Assembly: GCF_001311075.1 (NCBI RefSeq) | Contig: NZ_BBAD01000018.1 | Coordinates: 1-46,029, forward strand | Direction: 5' to 3' | Length of the DNA stretch: 46,029 nt | DNA from: Secundilactobacillus similis DSM 23365 = JCM 2765 | GTDB taxonomy: Bacteria; Bacillota; Bacilli; Lactobacillales; Lactobacillaceae | Part shown: piece after piece, positions 1 to 8,958 of the stretch | How positions within the stretch are numbered: the first letter of the stretch is position 1 | Layout: every line of letters starts with the position of its first letter | Position numbers and translations under genes: made by a program | Notes under the pieces: model-generated | Told to the model about the DNA's origin: nothing | Databases searched by the model: none | What the model saw: only the letters and a program-made list of their open reading frames with translations

Positions 1-250
1 GCTGTCGGTAACCAGAACCGTTGACTGTCACATATTGAAGTCGACGAAACTGTGTGCCGGCAACGTTAGACGATAACTCGACAACTGCAGAAGCAATTAT
101 GGTCAATGTTTAGTAACCGCCATGAACCAACGATTGCGCGATGCGGAAACGTATCAGTTGCACGTCATGTTTATGCCAATTCAGATATGCTATGTTGCCG
201 TGCAGAGCATTTTGAGATGTTCTGCGATAGTGCCAAATTACGCAATATGA

Positions 251-442
251 GATTCCGGTCAGCGACTAGGTGGAAGCTGTGTCGCGATAATTGGTGGTTG
301 TTGATGAACTTCCGACAACCGCCAATTATCGGGGACGAATTCAAGACTCGCACGGATTTTGGCAAGGCTTGAATTCGAGGACTGAGACCGCTTTTTGGCT
401 CAGGCCGGCCCCACAGCAGGAACCTAGTCGCTGACCGGAATC
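251..442. repeat. Multi-branched palindromic element, copy A1
   Basis: A 192-base element with an outer perfect 21-bp stem (251-271 with 422-442), an inner GCTGTG/CACAGC pair (276-281 with 412-417), and three hairpins enclosed in it: 286-300 with 316-330 (one G-T pair), 337-345 with 368-376 (perfect), and 382-386 with 399-403. A second copy lies at 25842-26020 with compensating base changes. It lies beyond the terminator of maltose phosphorylase. I do not recognise it as a named RNA or repeat family. The rest of 1-563 holds no gene; the flank around 443-512 is also shared with the second copy. Confidence 0.85.
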
Positions 443-485
443 GACAGTCTAAGCCAATCACAGCACTTCACAAACTAAACCGAAT

Positions 486-512
486 CACACTTACGCTGGA
501 CACAACCGACAG
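486..512. repeat. Short dispersed repeat with TTACGCTGGACAC core
   Basis: This core recurs at 13653-13679 in the same orientation and, inverted, at 13353-13370 and 45961-45984. It flanks palindromic elements in the intergenic regions and looks like a boundary module of these elements. Function unknown. Confidence 0.6.
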
Positions 513-515
513 TAA

Positions 516-552
516 AAAGTCCCTCAACGCAAGTAACGCGTTGAGGGACTTT
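516..552 (-). terminator. Terminator of maltose phosphorylase gene
   Basis: A perfect 15-bp inverted repeat (516-530 with 538-552) with a 7-base loop begins 11 bases after the maltose phosphorylase stop codon. On the minus strand the stem ends in T-rich sequence. Confidence 0.85.
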
Positions 553-563
553 CACTAAATCAA

Positions 564-2817
564 CTATGCAAGTTCAACCGCTTGGCCATCCAAATCAACC
601 GTCAAAGGTTCACCAGACAACAAGGTCAGTTTCGTGCCAGTCGAATCGACCCGAACTTGGATCGAGCGACCGCGGAACAGTACCCGGAATTGGTAGCTGT
701 TCCACTTCTTTGGCAGGAATGGCGCAAAGTGTAACTGGTCATTGCGGACCCGCATGCCGGCAAAGCCTTGGACGATTGCCAGCCAGCTCCCAGTCATGGA
801 CGTGATGTGCAAGCCATCGCTGGTATCGTTGTTGTAGTTGTCCAGATCCAACCGGGCAGTCCGTTCATACATTTCAACCGCTTTGTCTTCGTAGTGCAAG
901 TCAGCAGCTAAAATCGAGTGAATGGCCGCCGACAAGCTCGATTCATGAACGGTCAGTGGTTCGTAGAAGTCGAAATTGGCTTTCTTTTGAGCCGGTGTGA
1001 AGTCGTCGATGAAGTCCCAGACACCTTGTAACACGTCACCTTGCTTGATGTATGGTGAGCGCAAGATTTTATCCCACGACCAGTTTTGGTTGATTGGCCG
1101 TTGGTCAGCTGGAATGGCTGAGACTGGTTTTAAGTCCTTATCCAAGAAGCCGTCGTGCTGCACAAAGATGCCTAAGTCTTTGTCAGCTGGCAAATACATC
1201 CGATCGACAATATCTTGCCACTGCTTCTTTTCGCCATCCGTCACGGCTAACTTAGCTGCGACGTCATCAGAAACTTGATCCAGGATCTCCAACGTGTATT
1301 TCAACGTCCACTGCGCCAAATAGTTGGTGTACCAGTTGTTATCCACGTTGTTTTCGTACTCATCCGGTCCGGTAACGCCGTGGATCATGTACTGCTGGTT
1401 ACGTTCGCTAAAGTGAACCCGATCAGCCCAGAAGCGCGAAATTTCGGTGAGCACTTTGCTACCTTCGTTAAGCACGTAACTCGTATCGCCGGTGTAACGG
1501 GTGTAGTTGTAAATGGCGAAGGCAATATCACCATTCCGGTGAATTTCTTCAAACGTAATTTCCCATTCGTTATGGCATTCGATCCCATCAAAGGTCACCA
1601 TTGGGTACAAGGCCCCTTTGAGGCCCTGTTCGCGGGCGTAACGTAGGCGCCATCGAGTTGTTGGTACCGGTACATTAACAAGTTGCGCGTCACGGACGGA
1701 TCGGTGATGCCAGGTAAACGGGTACGGCGAAGGCTTCGGTGTCCCAGTAAGTTGCGCCACCGTATTTTTCACCCGTAAAGCCTTTTGGCCCGATGTTCAA
1801 CCGGCTATCTTCACCATAATAGGTTGAGAATAACTGGTAGAGGTTGAAACGAATCCCCTGTTGAGCGCCCGTGTCACCATCAATTTCAACGTCGGACTTT
1901 TCCCAACGGTCGGCCCAAATCTTTTCGTGGGCAGCAAATAGGTCGTCGTAACTCTTCATCGCAACCTGGCTACTCAAGGTCTTCATCGCAGTTTCCAAAT
2001 CAGCGCGGTTATCGTAATCCCGTGAGGTCACGACAACAACGTGCTTCGTCAGTTGGGTGCTTTGGTTAGGGGCAAGGTCACCACTGAACTGGTTAACAAC
2101 TGCGCTTGAGCTTGGTTTGATCACATCGCCGGCCGTGAGATCCGTGGTGTTCGTCATCTGAACGCCAACGGTAAACCGGGGTGTGCCAAAGGGATTTTCC
2201 TTCGTAATGGCAACGATTGAACCCGTTGTTGCGGTTTGATCCGTTTTTAACACGTTCCAGAACCGTTCATCGTAGTTGGCATCTTCGTTTTGAACATCGG
2301 CATCCAAGGCTGAACGGAAGGTCACGTTAACGGACTCTTGGCTCTGGTTCGTTACGGTTAAGCGAATAACGGCCAGTTCCTTTTGAGCGGCACTGATGAA
2401 CCGCTCAAACTTAAAGCCAATTTGCCGACCCTGCTTAGTCAACGTAAACGACCGGGTCAACTGTGAGTGTTGCATGTCCAAATCCAACGCAAAGTTACTG
2501 AACTGGTCCGTCGCCAAGTCAACGGGTTCACCGTTGATCAGCACGTTCAACTTAATGAAATTGATGGCGTTGATCACTTTCCCAAAGTACTTAGGATAGC
2601 CGTTCTTCCACCAACCCACTCGGGTCTTATCTGGGAACCAAACGCCGCCCAGATAGATGCCTGGCAACGTATCGCCGGAATAGTCTTCTTCAAAGAATCC
2701 CCGCATCCCCATGTTGCCATTACCTAAACTGGTCATGGATTCCTGAAGACGCTTATCTTCAGGGTTAAAGTTATGCGTGACAATGTGCCACGGTGTGATT
2801 TCAAAGGTTTGTTTCAT
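564..2817 (-). pseudogene. Maltose phosphorylase (GH65), two frameshifts
   Basis: Splits maltose with inorganic phosphate into glucose and beta-glucose 1-phosphate in the cytoplasm. The N-terminal part reads from 2817 to about 1710 and the C-terminal part from about 1640 to 564; together they give about 750 residues, the usual family length. The C-terminal part carries the [13 protein letters not shown] segment, which holds the catalytic acid Glu of family GH65. Two one-base deletions disrupt it: one near 1710 (CTGGGC expected, CTGGC seen) and one near 1640 (GTTAAC expected, GTTAC seen); the bases between them encode the expected residues in the third frame ([16 protein letters not shown]). 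The gene follows the MFS symporter by 33 bases and is likely co-transcribed with it. No beta-phosphoglucomutase is next to it. The frameshifts may be sequencing errors. Confidence 0.88.
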
Positions 2818-2850
2818 TTTTAGCTACCTCTTTCTCTAAAATGCTGACGG

Positions 2851-4227
2851 TTAAGCCGCCTTACGTGCCCAAACTTCTTTGACGATGCCAACACTGGCAG
2901 CGCCGACTGCTAAGAAGATACCGGACAGTAACAACATGGTTGGCATGTGTGAGCCCAACAGTGGGAAAATGGCGAAACTAGCAATTGACGCCACGATTTG
3001 TGGTAAACAGATACTACTGTTGAACAAGCCTAAGTAAGTCCCCATGTTGGCAGAATCTTCGATGGCGTTGGTCAAGAACGTGAATGGGAAGGCGTTCATT
3101 GCAGCCCAAGCGCAACCAATCAAGGCAAAGGAAATGAACAACGTGTACTTATCATGAATGAAGAAGATTGACCCGAAGCCAACGGCCCCCATGATCAAAC
3201 TTGCGGAGTAGAAGCCTTGTGGTGGTTGTTGTTAACCTTTGATAAAACTAAGGCCCAGATAACGGCCGCAATGGATTGAACGGCTGACATCACACCGTAC
3301 CAGTTCCCGGCAGCTTGGTAACCAGCGCTGGTTGGGTTGGTAACGCCCCAAACGTTGGAAGCAATGGCACCAGTTGCGTAGGTCCAAAGGTATTGGAAGC
3401 CCATCCAGCAGAAGAATTGCACAACGGAAACGGTCCAGAACACTTTAGGGGCTGACTTCAAAGCGGCGAAGATGCCCTTCTTTTCTTGGTTGTCTTCGAT
3501 GCCGTGGTACTTGGCGTAGGTCACTGGGTCGTATTCCTTAACCCGGAAGACCGTCAGCAAGCAGCAGAGTAACAGAATAATGGCACCGGCGTAAAATGAC
3601 CAAACAACCGATGGGGGAACGGTCCCCTTCTTAGCGGTGTTCGCTAACCCAAGTGCGGTTAACGCGAACGGGAAGATGCTGGCCAACAGGCCCCAGCGTT
3701 AGAACTGAAACTTTGAATGGCGTAAGCAAACCCCTTTTGCTTTTCGTTCACCATGTCACCAACCATCATCTTAAATGGTTGCATGGCGATGTTAGACGAT
3801 AGATCCATGAATAACAGTGAAATGGCGCCGAACCAAAGTGCGGCTAACGAAGCGAACCCGAAGCCAAAACTCCCGGCATTTGGTAACAGACACATCACGA
3901 TCATGGCAATAATGGCCCCAATCAACAGGTACGGGATTCGCCGACCGAATTTTGGTGACCAAGTCCGGTCTGAGAAATACCCAACGAGTGGTTGGACGAT
4001 CATGCCGGCTAATGGCGGTAAAATAAAGAAGAAGCCTAAGTTATTAGGATCAGCCCAATGGTTTGGAAGATCCGACCCATGTTGGTACTTTGTAATTGGA
4101 AGGCCATCTGAACACCCAAAAAACCGAAGTTGATCAGGAAAATGGTCGATGATGGCAACGCGGGCAACAAATCTTTTTTAGGTTCGGTTGCGACCGGCGT
4201 TGCGTCAGCAGTGCTAGATTCTGACAT
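2851..4227 (-). pseudogene. MFS sugar (maltose) symporter, three frameshifts
   Basis: A 12-helix major-facilitator sugar transporter of the proton- or cation-coupled disaccharide type, presumed to import maltose for the phosphorylase downstream. The start at 4227 has an excellent GAGGAGGA ribosome site. Reading is broken by three one-base deletions: near 4054 (GGGG expected in ATTGGGGCTGAT), near 3690 (GGGGCCCTG expected) and near 3215 (AAGGCCTTC expected). Restoring these bases joins four fragments (4227-4036, 4003-3659, 3686-3195, 3198-2851) into one protein of about 459 residues with the motif GYFSDRTWSPKFGRRIPY typical of MFS loop 2-3. All three events are in short homopolymers, so assembly error is the simplest reading. 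Substrate assignment rests on the neighbouring phosphorylase. Confidence 0.85.
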
Positions 4228-4255
4228 TCTGATTCCTCCTCGAACAAATTTGATG

Positions 4256-4272
4256 ATTGCAAACGCTTTCTA
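4256..4272 (-). promoter_or_regulatory. cre-like catabolite repression site
   Basis: A TTGCAAACGCTTTC motif lies between the promoter and start codon of the MFS symporter gene and resembles the CcpA cre consensus. It would link the maltose operon to carbon catabolite repression. Assigned by motif only. Confidence 0.5.
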
Positions 4273-4284
4273 CGAGACCTATTA

Positions 4285-4318
4285 TGCAACCGTTTGCAAA
4301 AGAATGCAACCGGTTGCA
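4285..4318 (-). promoter_or_regulatory. Twin LacI operators over maltose operon promoter
   Basis: Two 14-base palindromes, TGCAACCGTTTGCA (4285-4298, one mismatch) and TGCAACCGGTTGCA (4305-4318, perfect), lie in tandem. On the minus strand they contain a -35 TTGCAT and a -10 CATAAT 17 bases apart, so a bound repressor would cover both promoter elements. The likely ligand is the LacI regulator at 4394-5346. Confidence 0.75.
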
Positions 4319-4334
4319 CTAAAGTTTTTTAAAA

Positions 4335-4377
4335 AAGTGGATTCCCCTCAGCTCAAAACGCCTGAGTAGTCCCACTT
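4335..4377 (-). terminator. Terminator of LacI regulator gene
   Basis: On the minus strand an imperfect stem (AGTGG...CTCAG pairing with CTGAG...CCACT) is followed by a run of six T, 17 bases past the regulator's stop codon. Confidence 0.65.
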
Positions 4378-4393
4378 TCACAACCTCAATTTT

Positions 4394-5346
4394 TTAACGC
4401 TCAATCGTAAACGGAATCACTTCCGACTGGCGACTCTCATTAAACAGTACCCGAACCGCCGCTTCACCCATCTGTTGCGGATAAAGTTCAACAAACCGCA
4501 CTTGGTCACCCATCAGCATCCCCGTCTTATTCCGGTTAAAGCTGATTAACGGTACCGTATGACCTAGTTGCCACATCAACTGATAAATCATCAATCCCAG
4601 CAAATCATCCGTCGTCACGATGCCGTCCAACGTCTGCCGCGTCCGTAAAAACTGGGCAACGGCTTGATCCAAATGTTGCTGACTCTGCTTAGGCAGTTTA
4701 AGCACCTCAGCATCAACGCCAGCGCGCTTCATCGACGCCTGAAAGCCTAACCGCCGTTTGCGCTCAAATCCCAGTTCGGTTCTGATTCAACAAACAACGT
4801 CCGGTGAACGTCAAACTTATCGATCAAGTAATCACCAACTCGTTCACCCGCAAGATGATTATCGTTGTTAACGTACGCCTCGCCATCCTCATTAGGATCA
4901 CCAACGAGCACGTACCGAACGTCTTGTTGCTTCAACAAGGCAATCACTGGATCATCGCGTTTCGAATACAGCAAAATAAAGTACCGAATGAGGCCCTGAC
5001 TGATTAACGAGGCCACGTTTTGCACCAGTTCATCACTGGTCGTCGCAATTGCAACCGATAGCACCCCGTTACGCCCGTAGTTGCTGATTAATACCCATTA
5101 ACAGATCCACGTAAAATGGGTTGGCCGACGTACTCATCTCTCCCGGTGGAAAAACGACACTAACCGCATTGGAGACGCCGTTCGTCAGGGTCTTGGCATT
5201 GTAGTTCGGCAGATAACCCATTTCATCCGCGAGTTGTTTGATTTTCTTTCGCGTTTTCATACTGATTTTCGGGTGATCATTGAGTGCCGTGATGCCGTAG
5301 ACACCGACACCCCAGCCCGTTTCGCAATGTCTCGTATCGTAACCAT
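4394..5346 (-). pseudogene. LacI-family maltose regulator, three frameshifts
   Basis: DNA-binding repressor with an N-terminal HTH (residues 1-50; VTIRDIAKRAGVSVSTASRALNDHP when repaired) and a sugar-binding periplasmic-protein-like core. The true start is the ATG at 5346, which has a GGAGGA site 5 bases upstream; the longer start at 5359 is in the wrong frame. Three deletions interrupt it: one base near 5287 (CACGGGCACTC expected), a GC dinucleotide near 5075 (CGGGCGCGTAAC expected) and one base near 4767 (GATTTTGAG expected). The repaired protein has about 318 residues. It sits directly upstream of the maltose symporter and phosphorylase genes, whose promoter has twin palindromic operators, so it is most likely the local MalR-type regulator. 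Confidence 0.85.
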
Positions 5347-5435
5347 GTCGTTCCTCCATTGGGAAATCAGTCGCTTGTTGCGCCCGCTTCCGTTTAGTCC
5401 TACATAGTCTTATTTTGACCCTTTTACGGGCGATG

Positions 5436-5930
5436 TCAACGAGATTCTAGCGTTAATAGTTGGCGCTTTAAAGAAACACCACCCCGAAACTGACCGATGC
5501 TACCATCCTTGCGTAAAATTCGGTGACACGGCACCACGATCATCAACGGATTCTTAGCCACCGCGGTCGCCACTGCCCGGACTGCTGTTGGGTGTTCAAC
5601 TCGGTCAGCCAAGGTACTGTACGAAATGGTTTCACCGTAATTCAGTTGACTTAACGCATGCCAAACCTGTCGTTGCAGCGCCGTTCCCGTAACGGGCGCT
5701 AACGGCACATCAAAGTGGTGCCGGTTGCCCGCCAAATACTCCCGTAATTCAGTTGCCGCCTGCGTTAAAATCGGCGTTTCCTGCTGAACAAGATCTGCCG
5801 TTAACTGAAAATCGGCCAGTTCATCAACGCCAGCACCTGGTGTTCCGACAAAACACAACCCTTGATCACTAGCCGCTAAAATCATCGGCTGGTCCAATAA
5901 CGATACTGTTTGATACATCACTTTAGTCAT
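5436..5930 (-). CDS. ogt: Methylated-DNA-protein-cysteine methyltransferase
   Basis: Repairs O6-alkylguanine by moving the alkyl group to its own cysteine; a suicide enzyme. The active-site motif PCHRI is present about 35 residues from the C-terminus, preceded by the HTH recognition region (GETISYSTLA, RAVATAVAKNP). Length of about 164 residues is normal for the Ogt type. I place the start at 5930 because its ATG has a GAGGAGGA site; the upstream ATG at 5966 has none. The gene is divergent from the HhH-GPD glycosylase-like gene at 6006, with only 75 bases between them, so the two DNA-repair genes may share a control region. No Ada-like regulatory domain is present. Confidence 0.93.
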   Translation of the reverse strand: MTKVMYQTVSLLDQPMILAASDQGLCFVGTPGAGVDELADFQLTADLVQQETPILTQAATELREYLAGNRHHFDVPLAPVTGTALQRQVWHALSQLNYGETISYSTLADRVEHPTAVRAVATAVAKNPLMIVVPCHRILRKDGSIGQFRGGVSLKRQLLTLESR

Positions 5931-6005
5931 CAAAATTCCTCCTCGTTCAATCCAAATTCCCGACATTTAATGAGGACTGTGCTAAATTGGAATTACGCAT
6001 TCTAA

Positions 6006-6662
6006 TTGAAAGGCAGATGTCCTATCACAACTTCAATCGATCTCAATTGGCTCTACCAAGCCCTGCTCACCCATATGGGTCCCTCGGGTTGGTGGCCAGC
6101 CGAAACCAAACGCGACATTATCGTTGGCGCGATTCTGGTTCAAAACACGAACTGGCAAAACGCCGACCAGTCACTGCAAAACCTCAAACGAACTACTAAG
6201 CTTGATGCTGACGCCCTCTTAGCCCTTAGTCACGATGAACTAGTTGACCTCATTCGACCTAGTGGGTTCTATCAAAACAAGGCCAAGGCGCTCCATAGCG
6301 TCTTTCAGTGGTTCAATGACCAGCACTGGGATTACGCCCAGATTTGGCAAACCAATCGCGCAACCCTGCGTCAACAGCTACTTAAACTACCGGGCGTTGG
6401 TAACGAAACCGCCGATGTGTTTTTAGTCTACATCTTTGATCAACCCGCGTTTATCGCTGACACTTACACGCGACGCCTATTCCAACACCTTGGCTATGAA
6501 CACACGGATACTTATCAGCACCTGCAACGCCAAATCACGCTACCCCAATCCTTCACCTTCGAAATGGCACAGGATTTTCACGGGTTAATTGACGAGTTTG
6601 GCAAGCAGTACCTCCAACGCCCCGGTCAGTTTGAAACTAGTTTTTTAGCTGGGCTACTCTAG
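6006..6662 (+). CDS. HhH-GPD base-excision glycosylase-like protein
   Basis: Member of the endonuclease III/HhH-GPD superfamily that removes damaged bases from DNA. The helix-hairpin-helix LPGVGNETADVFL and the following catalytic aspartate (FIADTYTRR) are visible. The position of the endonuclease III lysine is Glu here (GNETA in place of GRKTA), so if active it would be a monofunctional glycosylase without lyase activity, as in the COG2231-type proteins. No C-terminal four-cysteine iron-sulfur motif is present. The start is uncertain: TTG at 6006 is the only good in-frame choice near the alignment start of the family, and there is no strong ribosome site. It ends in a single base overlap zone with the convergent secreted-protein gene, so the two stop codons overlap. 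Confidence 0.8.
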   Translation: MKGRCPITTSIDLNWLYQALLTHMGPSGWWPAETKRDIIVGAILVQNTNWQNADQSLQNLKRTTKLDADALLALSHDELVDLIRPSGFYQNKAKALHSVFQWFNDQHWDYAQIWQTNRATLRQQLLKLPGVGNETADVFLVYIFDQPAFIADTYTRRLFQHLGYEHTDTYQHLQRQITLPQSFTFEMAQDFHGLIDEFGKQYLQRPGQFETSFLAGLL

Positions 6663-7468
6663 TTCAACGCGTTTTGAGTCGGTACTAGGTAGATGCCCCA
6701 AGAGCCGTACCCACTCAACCAGTTTTTGTAATTACTGTCGTAACCATGTGGCGTAGCGTAGACACCAATTTGATACCCTTTAAACTGATTCCGTTTTGCC
6801 GTGGTATAACCCTGGTTCTCCAAACCCGCCTTGACCAGTTTAACGAAGTCGGTTTTACTGGTCGTCTTAGTCCAGTTATAGGCCGAAAAGATGCCCACCG
6901 CTTGCTTGTTCTTATTGGTTGCGGAGTAGTTGTTCGTGCGATTGATCCCCGCGTTTAAATCATTCCGGGCATCCGTCGTATACTGGTCATTCAGAATCGT
7001 CCCGGGGAACAGGGCTAAGATATCGACTTGCAACTTAGCCGCCTCACGAGCCGATTTGATACCCGCTAAACCGCCACCATATGACTTGACCAGTGGGTTC
7101 TTAGCCAACGCATCATTCGGGTTATCGCCCTTAGTCAGGTAATCTCGCCAAACCAGGCCTTCAATCTTACCGGTGTTATTCTTCACGCGGTAGTAGATGC
7201 CCGTGGTCTTGCCGATTCGCAGCTTATAACTCTTAGATAAGTACCACGTGGTTTTCGGGTAATTCTTTAAATTATGAATATGCTTGCTGTGCTTCAAATC
7301 CCACATATAGGCCGTTTTAGTGGTTTTAGCGTGCATCGCTAAATCACTGTACGCCTTCTTCTTCAAGACCTTCACGGACGCCGCCTGTGCTGATGGCGCT
7401 TGCCAGCCAGCAATACCGACAATCCCCAGCACGATCCCCATTAGTAACCACCAATTACGCTTTTTCAA
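6659..7468 (-). CDS. Secreted protein, SH3-like N-terminal domain
   Basis: Unknown function. It begins with a signal peptide (KKR charged end, hydrophobic stretch, cleavage after AQA near residue 30). A block at about residues 54-114 (core HNLKNYPKTTWY, ending YLTKG) is shared with the secreted protein at 22194-22874 and resembles the small SH3-like beta domains of lactobacillus surface proteins. The C-terminal part, about residues 125-269, is different from that protein and resembles no family I can name. I prefer the TTG start at 7468, which has a GGGGTGG ribosome site five bases upstream and gives a typical MKKRNWW signal start; a GTG at 7477 is the alternative. Likely exported and wall-associated without covalent anchor, because no LPXTG or membrane tail is seen. 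Confidence 0.8.
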   Translation of the reverse strand: MKKRNWWLLMGIVLGIVGIAGWQAPSAQAASVKVLKKKAYSDLAMHAKTTKTAYMWDLKHSKHIHNLKNYPKTTWYLSKSYKLRIGKTTGIYYRVKNNTGKIEGLVWRDYLTKGDNPNDALAKNPLVKSYGGGLAGIKSAREAAKLQVDILALFPGTILNDQYTTDARNDLNAGINRTNNYSATNKNKQAVGIFSAYNWTKTTSKTDFVKLVKAGLENQGYTTAKRNQFKGYQIGVYATPHGYDSNYKNWLSGYGSWGIYLVPTQNALN

Positions 7469-7547
7469 GTTATCCACCCCTAAACATACGTTCGCATTAG
7501 TTGGTTAAATCATATCATGCCGTTGATACCGCTGACAAGCCCTTTCC

Positions 7548-7613
7548 ATAAACAAACGCAAGCCCCCAAAACTGTCATTTTACCGACAATTTTGGGGGCT
7601 TGCGTTTGTTTAT
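7548..7613. terminator. Bidirectional terminator after alcohol dehydrogenase
   Basis: A perfect 24-bp inverted repeat (7548-7571 with 7590-7613) with an 18-base loop lies three bases after the dehydrogenase stop. It is A/T-rich at the base and G/C-rich above. Confidence 0.85.
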
Positions 7614-7616
7614 GAT

Positions 7617-8816
7617 TTAGTTATTAGCGCCTCGAAATGCCACTAACGAGTCTCGATAGATCCGTTGTGCATCCGCTGGCGTTACGGGAACGTATCCCCG
7701 CTTGATCAACTTACCATGATCAACGGCGTTCGCTGCCATGGCCTCAAAGTAAGTGTCGTCTTTAATACCAACTTCTGGCAACGTCATTTCAGCCCCCAAT
7801 GACGCAATCCAGTCATAGGTCTTTTGAACTGCATCCCGGGCAAGCTGTGCGTCATCGTCACCGCTTAACGCCCAGACGTTCCGAGCAAATCGTGCAAACA
7901 ACGCTACCGTACTCTTATCTTCCAACACCCAGTCCATCCAACGAGGCGTTAGAATGCCCAATCCGATACCGTGGGTGATATCGTAGTAGGCTGACAATTC
8001 ATGTTCCAAAGCGTGAACTGTCCAGCCACCCTCATTGGCCGCACCAACTAGCCCGTTCAAGGCCATCGTCGCCGTCCACATCAAGTTAGCCCGGGCATCG
8101 TAGTTGGTTGGGTCCGCAATGGCCACGGCGCCCACTTAATAACTGCCCGCATCAGCTTCGATCATCCCCTTAGACGCATCGTTTGCATCGTCACGGTCAA
8201 AATACTGTTCGGTCAAATGGCTAAAAATATCAATTGAGCCAGCAGCCGTTTGCCGAGCGGGCACGGTTTCAGTGAGTTCAGGATCTAAGAACGATACGGC
8301 TGGGGAGTTGGGACCTTGGGTGCCGTATTTTTCGTGAGTTTCTGGGTTGGTGATCACTGAACCAAAGTTCATTTCCGTGCCAGTTGCGGATAACGTGAGG
8401 ATGTCCACAATGGGAACTTGTGGTAAGACGTTTCGATCAGCGCCGTTCGCCTTGATCACGAGGTCCCAAGGATCACCTTCGTAGAACTTGGCCGAACCGA
8501 TCACCTTGCTGGCATCGACGACGGAACCGCCACCAACGGCTAGGATAACGTCAATATCATGTTCCTTGGCTAAACGTTGCCCTTCTTGAACCGAAGCTAG
8601 TTTAGGGTTAGGTTCAACGCCACCTAATTCAACGATGTTAAGGTCTGCTAGTAACCCCTTTACGCGATCATAAAGGCCTGATTTTTTGATTGATTGGCCA
8701 CCATAAACGAACAGCACGTTGTTCCCAAATTGGGCAACGGCATCGTGTAATTCGGCATCAATGTGATTGCGACCAAACCGAATATCAGTTGGGTTATGAA
8801 ATTTAAAGTCTTGCAT
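7617..8816 (-). pseudogene. Iron-containing alcohol dehydrogenase, internal break
   Basis: Group III NAD(P)-dependent alcohol dehydrogenase (butanol dehydrogenase YqhD/BdhA-like). The NAD-binding motif AVGGGSVVDASK is at about residues 93-104 and the metal-binding histidines occur in HLTEQYF and in HALEHELSAYYDITHGIGL. Reading stops at 8136, then continues in the same frame. The protein logic shows two deletions that together remove three bases: a GC dinucleotide near 8152 (GAAGCGCTGATG expected) and one C near 8127 (GCGCCCGTG expected); the repaired segment is IEALMRAVIKWAPVAIADP. Repaired length is about 400 residues, slightly longer than usual for the family. The gene has its own terminator. 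It would reduce aldehydes and reoxidise NAD(P)H in fermentation. Confidence 0.87.
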
Positions 8817-8888
8817 GTTTGTATCCTCCGAAGTTTAAGTTAACTTCTATTAAACAACTTAGAGGCAACTCTAAGTCAAGCAAAAAAA

Positions 8889-8929
8889 CATCAAGCAGTA
8901 GCGCTTAACGCAAGCGCTACTGCTTGATG
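8889..8929 (-). terminator. Terminator of transsulfuration operon
   Basis: A perfect 18-bp inverted repeat (8889-8906 with 8912-8929) with a 5-base loop, followed on the minus strand by seven T. It lies 29 bases after the stop of the second operon gene. Confidence 0.9.
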
Positions 8930-8958
8930 TCCATCGTTTAATTTAATTCTACTGATGT

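Noticed and set aside
106-461. Overlapping reading frames on both strands in the left intergenic region
   Set aside because: They run through the palindromic element A1; no ribosome site, no family resemblance, and both strands open only by chance of the inverted repeats.
8136-8152. Programmed recoding or split two-gene alcohol dehydrogenase
   Set aside because: The lost bases explain the break fully and the repaired sequence matches the family; no slippery site or recoding signal is seen.
8889-8929. Idea that every AGCGCT site in the window was shortened to AGCT by modification-linked read errors
   Set aside because: Intact AGCGCT occurs in the terminator at 8889-8929 and near 10467, so the loss is not universal; it can only be an occasional error.
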